6,296 nt of DNA, taken from positions 1-6,296 of the forward strand of contig JACMMQ010000073.1 of the NCBI GenBank assembly GCA_014378955.1. The letters run 5' to 3'. The notes under the pieces were generated by a model. It saw only the letters and a program-made list of their open reading frames with translations. It was not told the DNA's origin and did not search any database. Shown piece by piece: positions 1-4,672 of this stretch (position 1 is its first letter; each line of letters begins with the position of its first letter). Position numbers and translations under genes: made by a program. Origin of the DNA: Clostridia bacterium (GTDB lineage: Bacteria; Bacillota; Clostridia; SK-Y3; JACMMQ01).

Positions 1-58
1 AAACACAACATATAAAGATTTTAAATTGTAATTAGTATTAATATCCACCACATTCTTC

Positions 59-139
59 GTAGGGGACGGGTTTCCCGTCCCGAATATGGTTAAATGCATC
101 GTTTAAATTTGCAAACGGGAAGGGGAACCCTTCCCCTAC
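59..139. repeat. REPIN-like doublet of inverted 24-nt palindromic units (copy 1)
   Basis: Two 24-nt units (59-82 and, inverted, 116-139) flank a 33-nt AT-rich core. Each unit reads outward-in as a GTAG head and then a hairpin. The left stem is GGGACGGG-TTT-CCCGTCCC. The right unit, read on its own strand, has GGGAAGGG and CCCTTCCC arms around a TTC loop. The units differ at three places: one base-paired stem position that changes on both sides (C-G to A-T) and one loop base. GTAG next to a short palindrome, arranged as an inverted pair, is the established layout of REP sequences and REPINs. No transposase gene lies in the window, so mobility is inferred. The doublet sits downstream of the metallophosphoesterase gene; no T-tract follows either hairpin, so it does not look like a canonical terminator. 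Confidence 0.75.
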
Positions 140-183
140 ATTCATTGGTGCAATATTTTAATGTTTTTTGAATTTCAGCCTGC

Positions 184-660
184 TTATTCCTTCTCCATTC
201 GTTTCAAACACACCCTCATATCCGCTCCATCCACGGTCACCTCTGCATATTGGTGGCTATTCATGCTCCCTGGATTTACCACCAGCATACCCTGCTCATA
301 TTGCTCGGTGGCACAATGGGTGTGCCCGAAAAATATTGCATTCGCCTCAACCGCTCGCCCTCTGGCGACTAACAATTGTAGTCCTGACTTGACCCGATAG
401 GTGTGTCCGTGCGTCAGTAACAGGCGGTGCTGACCGACCTGCACACATTTTTCCACGCTTTCTTGTGCATAGCCATCACAATTTCCCTTGACTACGTCAA
501 ACGCAAGGCTTGGTAAATACGCCTGCACCGTCTCAATGTCGTCCAATACGTCCCCCAAGAAAATCACACGCCTTATCTCTGGTGCTGCTTGCAAAATGCG
601 CACCATGTCCTGCCAATTGCCATGCGAATCGCTAAATACCGCTATCTTTTGTTGCATCAT
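184..660 (-). CDS. YfcE/MJ0936-family metallophosphoesterase (phosphodiesterase)
   Basis: A 158-aa cytosolic protein of the calcineurin-like phosphoesterase superfamily, small YfcE/MJ0936 branch. Members are Mn- or Ni-dependent phosphodiesterases whose natural substrate is usually unknown. The full set of metal-binding motifs is present in order: DSH (D11, H13), GD (D37), GNCD (N60), THGH (H84, H86) and GHTH (H113, H115), followed by the NPGS turn near 129-132. The length is normal for the family, so the gene looks intact. The start is chosen at ATG 660 because GGAG (666-669) lies 5 nt upstream. ATG 657, with 8-nt spacing, is an equally good alternative. The GTG at 666 overlaps the GGAG and cannot use it. 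The gene is monocistronic here and divergent from the unknown gene at 798. The family call is secure; the specific substrate cannot be read from the sequence. Confidence 0.93.
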   Translation of the reverse strand: MMQQKIAVFSDSHGNWQDMVRILQAAPEIRRVIFLGDVLDDIETVQAYLPSLAFDVVKGNCDGYAQESVEKCVQVGQHRLLLTHGHTYRVKSGLQLLVARGRAVEANAIFFGHTHCATEQYEQGMLVVNPGSMNSHQYAEVTVDGADMRVCLKRMEKE

Positions 661-686
661 CGACACTCCAATACGCTGTTTTCTTT

Positions 687-716
687 ATTATATGCCCTAT
701 GATTACCGCTCGTCAA
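687..716 (-). promoter_or_regulatory. Sigma-A-like promoter of the metallophosphoesterase gene
   Basis: On the minus strand TTGACG (711-716) is followed after 18 nt by a perfect TATAAT (687-692). The predicted start is near 680, giving a leader of about 20 nt before the GGAG and the ATG at 660. Five of six bases match at -35 and six of six at -10. Confidence 0.75.
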
Positions 717-720
717 GGTA

Positions 721-750
721 TTCACGCAACCGCTTGTGCAAGCATATAAT
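721..750 (+). promoter_or_regulatory. Probable promoter of the unknown 195-aa gene, with a small palindrome in the spacer
   Basis: TATAAT at 745-750 is a perfect -10 box. The best -35 is TTCACG (721-726, four of six matches) with an 18-nt spacer. A perfect inverted repeat, GCTTG-TG-CAAGC (732-743), occupies the spacer directly next to the -10 box, where a repressor or activator could bind. The promoter lies back to back with that of the metallophosphoesterase. The -10 is convincing and the -35 is weak, so it may be an activated promoter. Confidence 0.45.
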
Positions 751-797
751 ATTTGTAGGAAATACTATATTTTATACAAACAGAGAGGAGCAAACAT

Positions 798-1385
798 ATG
801 TATCCCTTTTATCCATATGGGGGCTATTTCCCCCCAAACAGCTGGCAAAGTAACCCTTTTGATGCGAACAGCCAGCCTTATGCCTTAGAGCAATCAGAAA
901 TTTCTGCACGCAGGCCTATTTTAAGCAACCCTCCCGCCGTACCGTCCATATCGTTGTTTAAGGAGTTAGTGGGTTATAATAACTATGGCAACCCAAGCGG
1001 CAATGCAGACATTCTATACACAGGCTCGGTGGGCGAATACACCTTTAACCTTCCGCCACGCTTCTTGAACATGATTTCGGGTGGCAAGCTCGCTATCCGT
1101 GCGGTGCTGGATGATCACTACAACGTCCCTGTCAAGGATTATTCCGCACGTATCACCGTCAATGGACGTGTCGTGCACAATGGTCCTGTGCCGTTACAAC
1201 ACGGTACACCGGGCGGTCAAAAGTTCAACAATTGGCGCACCCTCAGCTTCAATGTGCGTGACGTCAACCGCCAAAACCGCATCACCATCAAAAACACCTC
1301 CAAAACGGGTGAAAATGACTGGATTGCGCTTGATTGGATGGAATTGTTCTTAACGCCTAAATCGGGCTTGCTGGATAGTTTTTAG
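798..1385 (+). CDS. Unknown protein with predicted beta-sandwich (carbohydrate-binding-like) domain
   Basis: A 195-aa protein that I cannot assign to a named family. Residues 1-30 are rich in Tyr, Pro, Gly, Phe and Asn (the start is MYPFYPYGGYFPP), a composition seen in spore-coat and other surface-layer proteins. There is no signal peptide or membrane segment. Residues 60-187 look like alternating beta strands: an N-terminal strand after NADILYTGSVGEYTF, strands around KLAIRAVL and SARITVNGRVVHNG, then WRTLSFNV, NRITIKNTS and a closing strand DWIALDWMELFL. The pairing of NRITIKNTS with a terminal DWIALDWMEL resembles galactose-binding-like jelly-roll modules, where a C-terminal strand carries a D-x-hydrophobic-E/D pattern. 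That fold is an inference. GAGGAG (785-790) sits 7 nt before the ATG, so the start is firm. No clear terminator follows, and the promoter of the next gene starts 2 nt after the stop. Confidence 0.8.
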   Translation: MYPFYPYGGYFPPNSWQSNPFDANSQPYALEQSEISARRPILSNPPAVPSISLFKELVGYNNYGNPSGNADILYTGSVGEYTFNLPPRFLNMISGGKLAIRAVLDDHYNVPVKDYSARITVNGRVVHNGPVPLQHGTPGGQKFNNWRTLSFNVRDVNRQNRITIKNTSKTGENDWIALDWMELFLTPKSGLLDSF

Positions 1386-1387
1386 TT

Positions 1388-1416
1388 TTGACAAATCGCT
1401 TTATTTTTGATATGCT
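1388..1416 (+). promoter_or_regulatory. Strong sigma-A-like promoter of the DUF896 gene, -10 inside a palindrome
   Basis: A perfect TTGACA (1388-1393), a 17-nt spacer and TATGCT (1411-1416, four of six matches) give a predicted start near 1423 and a leader of about 33 nt. The -10 box is the left arm of a perfect inverted repeat, TATGCT-G-AGCATA (1411-1423), which could be an operator. The -35 box starts 2 nt after the stop codon of the upstream gene, so the small gene is probably transcribed independently. Confidence 0.7.
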
Positions 1417-1455
1417 GAGCATACTATAACTTACAAATGCAAAGGAGCTTATTAT

Positions 1456-1629
1456 ATGCTATCCAAAGAAAAAATTGAGCGCATCAACGTGCTTGCGAAA
1501 AAATCAAAGGAACTCGGCTTAACGCCCGAAGAAAAAGAGGAGCAACAGATGCTACGGCAGGAATATTTACAAAACCTACGCACAGGCTTTAAGGGAATGC
1601 TTGAGAATATCGAGATAATAGACGAATAA
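1456..1629 (+). CDS. DUF896 (UPF0291, YnzC-like) small protein
   Basis: A 57-aa protein of the DUF896/UPF0291 family, whose best-known member is Bacillus subtilis YnzC. The molecular function is unknown. In B. subtilis ynzC sits in the SOS-controlled yneA-yneB-ynzC operon, which concerns cell-division control. The family pattern is clear: an N-terminal helix with IERINVLAKKSKELGL, the turn LTPEEKEEQQ, a second helix LRQEYLQNLRTGF, and then the GMLENIEIID end. The two charged helices match the known helical hairpin of YnzC. The protein stops straight after the IID motif and lacks the basic C-terminal tail of longer relatives of about 77 aa; shorter members are common. GGAG (1444-1447) lies 8 nt before the ATG, so the start is well supported. 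The gene is single here with no yneA or yneB beside it, and no Gram-positive LexA box is visible at its promoter. Confidence 0.93.
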   Translation: MLSKEKIERINVLAKKSKELGLTPEEKEEQQMLRQEYLQNLRTGFKGMLENIEIIDE

Positions 1630-1651
1630 GCGGGCAAAAATGTACAACGTA

Positions 1652-1730
1652 GTAGGGGATGGGTTTCCCATCCCGTCACATTTATCTTCCTTTAATCATA
1701 AATTATCGGGACGGATAACCCGTCCCCTAC
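1652..1730. repeat. REPIN-like doublet of inverted 24-nt palindromic units (copy 2)
   Basis: This has the same architecture as the element at 59-139, with units at 1652-1675 and, inverted, 1707-1730 around a 31-nt core. The left unit is GTAG plus stem GGGATGGG-TTT-CCCATCCC. The right unit, read on its own strand, is GTAG plus arms GGGACGGG and TCCGTCCC around a TTA loop, leaving one G-T wobble next to the loop. The core sequence is unrelated to that of copy 1, so only the GTAG-hairpin units are conserved. The doublet lies between the DUF896 gene and the bidirectional terminator. Confidence 0.75.
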
Positions 1731-1759
1731 ATGATTATAGGCATGTTTAATACAAAAAC

Positions 1760-1793
1760 AAAGCTGTCCTCCCGCTAAAAGGAAGACAGCTTT
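1760..1793. terminator. Bidirectional Rho-independent terminator between convergent genes
   Basis: The stem AAGCTGTC (1761-1768) pairs with GACAGCTT (1785-1792). After one C-A mismatch it continues with TCC/GGA around the loop CGCTAAAA. An A-T pair at 1760/1793 extends it. On the minus strand the stem is followed by a T-rich tract (TTTGTTTTT), ending the SLH transcript that stops at 1809. On the plus strand a shorter TTTT tract follows, which could end the DUF896 transcript. Confidence 0.85.
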
Positions 1794-1808
1794 TAATATT
1801 ATCAATAC

Positions 1809-2462
1809 TTAATTTGCAGGCCTTAGCAACAAACCCATCAAAGAATATATGCGATGTAGCACGACCACCGCCTGTGCCCTTGTGGCGTTGCTGTTGGGTG
1901 AAAAAGCGCCATCGCCATTGCCTGTAATGATTTTAAGCACGGTAACGACATTGATCGCTTCTGTTGCCCACGGTGCGAAATCCGCTTCATCGGTATAAGT
2001 CTCGGTGTTTTGCACGTCAAGGTTTATGCCCTTCAATACCAATGCACGCTGTATCATCACAGCCATTTCCTGGCGTGTGATATTGCCCTGCGGTATAAAC
2101 AAGCCATCGCCCTTGCCCGAAACGAGCTTAGCAGCAACGGCGGTTTCAACCGCCTTAAAAAACCAATCCACTGACGTTACATCTGCGAATGTATTGGTGC
2201 TTGGGTTTTGTTCTTGCAGTTCTAGTGTACGCACCAAAAGTGTCGCAAATTCCGCTCTGGTAATTTGCCTGTCTGGCGCAAAGGTCGTGTCGTCCACACC
2301 ATTCACAAGGCCGAGTGCCACCATCGCTTCAATATTCGTTTTTGCCCAATGCCCCTCTAAATCGGCGAATTGCGAAGCAAAGCTCATGCTCACACCTAAT
2401 ATTTGCAAAAGCATCACCACCGCTAATACGATACTGGTTTTACGAAAAAATATAAAGCCCAT
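1809..2462 (-). CDS. Secreted S-layer homology (SLH) domain protein, three SLH repeats only
   Basis: A 217-aa exported protein. Residues 1-29 form a signal peptide with Arg7-Lys8, a hydrophobic core and a likely cleavage after SFA (29/30). The mature part is three SLH repeats: about 32-83 (FADLEGHWA ... ITRAE), 92-144 (FADVTSVDW ... ITRQE) and 156-210 (YTDEADFAPW ... ATRAQ). SLH triplets bind pyruvylated secondary cell-wall polymer and anchor proteins at the Gram-positive surface. Here there is no attached enzymatic or adhesive domain, so the protein is an anchor module on its own. The third repeat has ATRAQ where the others have ITRAE/ITRQE, so the conserved acidic residue is lost there. The start at ATG 2462 is fixed by a perfect AGGAGG (2470-2475) 7 nt upstream and by the signal peptide beginning right there. 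The gene has its own promoter and a structured leader of about 150 nt. Confidence 0.93.
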   Translation of the reverse strand: MGFIFFRKTSIVLAVVMLLQILGVSMSFASQFADLEGHWAKTNIEAMVALGLVNGVDDTTFAPDRQITRAEFATLLVRTLELQEQNPSTNTFADVTSVDWFFKAVETAVAAKLVSGKGDGLFIPQGNITRQEMAVMIQRALVLKGINLDVQNTETYTDEADFAPWATEAINVVTVLKIITGNGDGAFSPNSNATRAQAVVVLHRIYSLMGLLLRPAN

Positions 2463-2501
2463 GACACACCCTCCTATGTATGGTTGATAAATAGTAATAC
2501 G

Positions 2502-2597
2502 AATCTTGATTAAAATCATAACCATCTGTCGGTCGGTGTTTCAAAACGCTTACTCGCGTTTTGCCTCCCTCCGCTGGTTATGTTTTAATCTAAGATT
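2502..2597 (-). promoter_or_regulatory. Structured leader element upstream of the SLH gene (unassigned)
   Basis: Read on the minus strand, AATCTT-(A)-GATTAAAA-CATAACC (2597-2576) pairs with GGTTATG-(A)-TTTTAATC-AAGATT (2523-2502). This makes a 21-bp stem broken only by two single-A bulges on opposite strands. Inside it is a perfect 8-bp hairpin, CAAAACGC-GAGTAA-GCGTTTTG (2563-2542). It is flanked by a G-rich strand (GCGGAGGGAGG) and a C-containing strand (CACCGACCGAC) that can form short CGG/CCG and GG/CC helices. The element starts about 15 nt after the predicted transcription start and ends about 26 nt before the AGGAGG site. It does not match any riboswitch consensus that I know. It could be a cis-regulatory RNA, an mRNA-stabilising leader or a small mobile palindrome. 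Confidence 0.6.
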
Positions 2598-2618
2598 AGT
2601 ATAGCTTGTCTTGTTTTT

Positions 2619-2647
2619 ATTATACTGCTTCTAAGCGCCGTTGTAAA
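2619..2647 (-). promoter_or_regulatory. Sigma-A-like promoter of the SLH gene
   Basis: On the minus strand TTTACA (2642-2647) and a perfect TATAAT (2619-2624) are separated by exactly 17 nt. The predicted start is near 2612, which leaves a leader of about 150 nt before the ATG at 2462. The promoter begins 8 nt after the cobD stop codon, so the SLH gene does not depend on the cobalamin operon, although read-through from it is possible because no separate terminator is visible between them. Confidence 0.8.
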
Positions 2648-2655
2648 GGGATTTT

Positions 2656-3741
2656 TTAGCGTGAGAAAAGCACCCTTTTTAAGGTTTGCAAAAGCGTTAA
2701 ATTCTCATGCCGTTGCCTCACCGCTACACGGAAAAACTGCTCATTCAAGCCGTCAAAGTTGGATGCGTTTCGTATCAAAATGCCCTGTCTTGCCATTGTG
2801 GTATGTAATTGTTGTACGTTTAAATTGTCATTTATCACTTTTACCAATATAAAATTCGTTGCAGGTGTAATCGGTTTAAGCGCTGCAATTTGCCCGATTT
2901 GCTCAAAAAGCCAATTCTTTTCTGTTGTCACGCACGCCCTTGTTTGTGCTAAAAACGCTTGACATTGCGATAAATAATTCCCCGTTAGCACCGCCAAGCC
3001 ATTGACTGACCAGCACATTTTCCTTGCTTTCATTTTTTCTATTATATCAGCCTTCGCCAATACATAGCCCAATCGCACGCCTGGAATGGCGAATATTTTG
3101 GTGAGCGCACGGATGATGTATAGGTTGTCGTGCTGTGATAAATACGGTGCAGTTGAATTTCCTACCCCTTGCTCGGTCAGTTCGATAAATGCTTCATCCA
3201 CCACCACACGCACGCCAAGTGCTTTGGCATCCGCTATAAAGCTTAACAACGCTTGCTTGTCCAATAGCTGTGACGTTGGGTTGTTGGGGTTGCACAGCAT
3301 CACACAATCGACGGTGTGAAGCAATGGCTTGAGCTGTTCAAAAGGCACTTGAAAGCTGTCCTCTTCGCACAAAACAAAAGGTACGACTACACCGCCTACT
3401 CGTTCAATCGCCTGTCCATATTCTGAAAAGGTGGGCACAGGCATGAGCACCCTTTTGGGCTTAAGCACTTCAAACAACAAAAAAATGCTTTCGGTTGCAC
3501 CGTTGCCCTCTAGCACGCACGGCACAGGCACACCAGCGTACTGCGACAATTGCGCACGCAACACGGTGTAATCGGGGTCTGGGTAATGCAAAAGCGTATG
3601 GATGCCATTTTTATAAATGTCTTGTAGCGCATCAGGCATGCCCAACGGATTGAGATTTGCACTGAAATCTAATAGCGCCGCCATCGGTATTTGCAGTGCT
3701 TGTGATGCATTATAAAGGTTACCGCCATGCTGTTGTGACAA
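2656..3741 (-). CDS. cobD: L-threonine-O-3-phosphate decarboxylase CobD
   Basis: A PLP-dependent fold-type I enzyme related to histidinol-phosphate aminotransferase. It decarboxylates L-threonine O-3-phosphate to (R)-1-aminopropan-2-yl phosphate, the linker between the corrin ring and the nucleotide loop of cobalamin. It is 361 aa, the usual length. The N-terminal HGGN signature (about 5-8), DFSANLNPLG (about 25-34), GNGATESIF (about 79-87), CNPNNPT (about 150-156), DEAF (Asp182), ALTKIFAIPGVRLGY with the PLP lysine at about 215, WSVNG, and RVAVR near 338-342 follow Salmonella CobD closely. The chosen start is the TTG at 3741, because AGGAG precedes it with a spacing of 9 nt and because homologues begin just before HGGN. 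A TTG at 3762 would add seven residues but lacks a binding site. It overlaps cbiB by 23 nt, so the two are translationally coupled. In Pseudomonas naming this enzyme is CobC. Confidence 0.95.
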   Translation of the reverse strand: MSQQHGGNLYNASQALQIPMAALLDFSANLNPLGMPDALQDIYKNGIHTLLHYPDPDYTVLRAQLSQYAGVPVPCVLEGNGATESIFLLFEVLKPKRVLMPVPTFSEYGQAIERVGGVVVPFVLCEEDSFQVPFEQLKPLLHTVDCVMLCNPNNPTSQLLDKQALLSFIADAKALGVRVVVDEAFIELTEQGVGNSTAPYLSQHDNLYIIRALTKIFAIPGVRLGYVLAKADIIEKMKARKMCWSVNGLAVLTGNYLSQCQAFLAQTRACVTTEKNWLFEQIGQIAALKPITPATNFILVKVINDNLNVQQLHTTMARQGILIRNASNFDGLNEQFFRVAVRQRHENLTLLQTLKRVLFSR

Positions 3742-4672
3742 AATACCACGCTCCTGTTCCAATAATCACGATTAAAAATGACGTCACAAACATCACCCGA
3801 TTGGTGCGGATAATGTCCGCAGGGCTAATGGCTCGGGTCGCATCGCCAATGGTGGGCTTTTGTACCACCTCACCAAAATACACATGATCACCGCCCAATT
3901 GCACGCCCAAAGCCCCTGCAATTGCCGCTTCGGGGTAAGCACAGTTGGGACTTTTATGATTGCGACGGTCACGGCATAAAATGCGTACGCAATTTCTCAC
4001 ATTTAGCCCTGTAAGCCCTGCTGCAACCACCATTAGGCCTGCTGTAATGCGTGCTGGTATATAATTTAAAACATCATCGGTTAATGCTGAGCATTTCCCT
4101 AGATGCAGGTATTTTTCATTTTTATAGCCCACCATGGAGTCCAAGGTCGAAACTGCCTTGAACGCATACGCAAGCGGTGCGGCAATGCCGAACAATCCGC
4201 CCAATAGCGCATAAAACATGGGTGAAGCCACGCCATCCACGGTATTTTCCGCCACTGTTTCTACGGTGGCACATGTAATCTCGTCTACATTCAAGTTCGT
4301 GGTGTCACGCCCAACCAACATCGCAATTTGTGCCCTAGCGCCTTCCAAATCGTTATCCGCTAATTCGTTGTACACCTTTTTCGCCTCAACGGACAAGCAC
4401 CTTGTCGCAAGTGCTGTGTAAATAAAGTAAATATTCAGCACATGGTAAAAAAGAGGGTGCATCATTTTCGCATCCCACAAGATTAGCCCAATCGTCCCTG
4501 CGGTCAAGCACACAGTGGAAAGCATCAGCCATACGCCATTTGCCACGGTACGGTGCTTGACCTTTCTGTCAAAAAAGCGGACATATTGCCCGATAAAGCG
4601 GACGGGGTGCGGCATATAATGTGGGTCGCCTATGCACAAATCTAGCAAATAGGCGATTAAAAAATCTATCAT
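3719..4672 (-). CDS. cbiB: Adenosylcobinamide-phosphate synthase CbiB
   Basis: A 317-aa integral membrane protein that amidates adenosylcobyric acid with (R)-1-aminopropan-2-yl phosphate, giving adenosylcobinamide phosphate. The family signatures are present in order: the N-terminal membrane segment ending in DLCIGDP (11-17), PHPVRFIG (21-28), GRDT (121-124), ETVAENTVDGVASPMFYALL (138-157), STLDSMVGYKNE (175-186) and the SPNCAYPEAAIAGALGVQLG block (241-260). Hydrophobic stretches at about 46-66, 74-90, 153-172, 208-222 and 294-313 are the other likely membrane segments. The length is typical. The ATG at 4672 overlaps the cobQ stop in an ATGA (4669-4672). GGGGA lies 6 nt upstream, inside the end of cobQ, so the start is firm and the genes are translationally coupled. 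The substrates are the products of its two neighbours. In the Pseudomonas naming scheme this protein is called CobD, which invites confusion with the next gene. Confidence 0.97.
   Translation of the reverse strand: MIDFLIAYLLDLCIGDPHYMPHPVRFIGQYVRFFDRKVKHRTVANGVWLMLSTVCLTAGTIGLILWDAKMMHPLFYHVLNIYFIYTALATRCLSVEAKKVYNELADNDLEGARAQIAMLVGRDTTNLNVDEITCATVETVAENTVDGVASPMFYALLGGLFGIAAPLAYAFKAVSTLDSMVGYKNEKYLHLGKCSALTDDVLNYIPARITAGLMVVAAGLTGLNVRNCVRILCRDRRNHKSPNCAYPEAAIAGALGVQLGGDHVYFGEVVQKPTIGDATRAISPADIIRTNRVMFVTSFLIVIIGTGAWYFVTTAWR

Noticed and set aside
661..666. GTG at 666 as the start of the metallophosphoesterase
   Set aside because: It overlaps the only GGAG, leaving no spacing, while ATG 660 and 657 are correctly spaced from it.
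747..781. Sporulation sigma-E/K promoter before the unknown 195-aa gene
   Set aside because: ATATT and ATACAAA-like boxes are present, but the spacing (about 19 nt) is too long for these sigma factors.
1394..1430. LexA (SOS) box at the DUF896 promoter
   Set aside because: The CGAAC-N4-GTTCG type pattern is not present; the palindrome there is TATGCT-G-AGCATA.
59..1730. CRISPR array or a composite transposon bounded by the two GTAG doublets
   Set aside because: There are only two copies, 1.5 kb apart, with unrelated cores and no regular spacing. The genes between them include no transposase, and no target-site duplications are evident.
2463..2525. Longer N-terminus of the SLH protein starting at 2525
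   Set aside because: The extension would start within the 96-nt stem and run through the AGGAGG site. The signal peptide begins at ATG 2462, right after that site.
2502..2597. Cyclic-di-GMP (GEMM) or other known riboswitch
   Set aside because: The GCAAAACGC stretch looked suggestive, but the second hairpin and the conserved GEMM core are missing. No other known class matched either.
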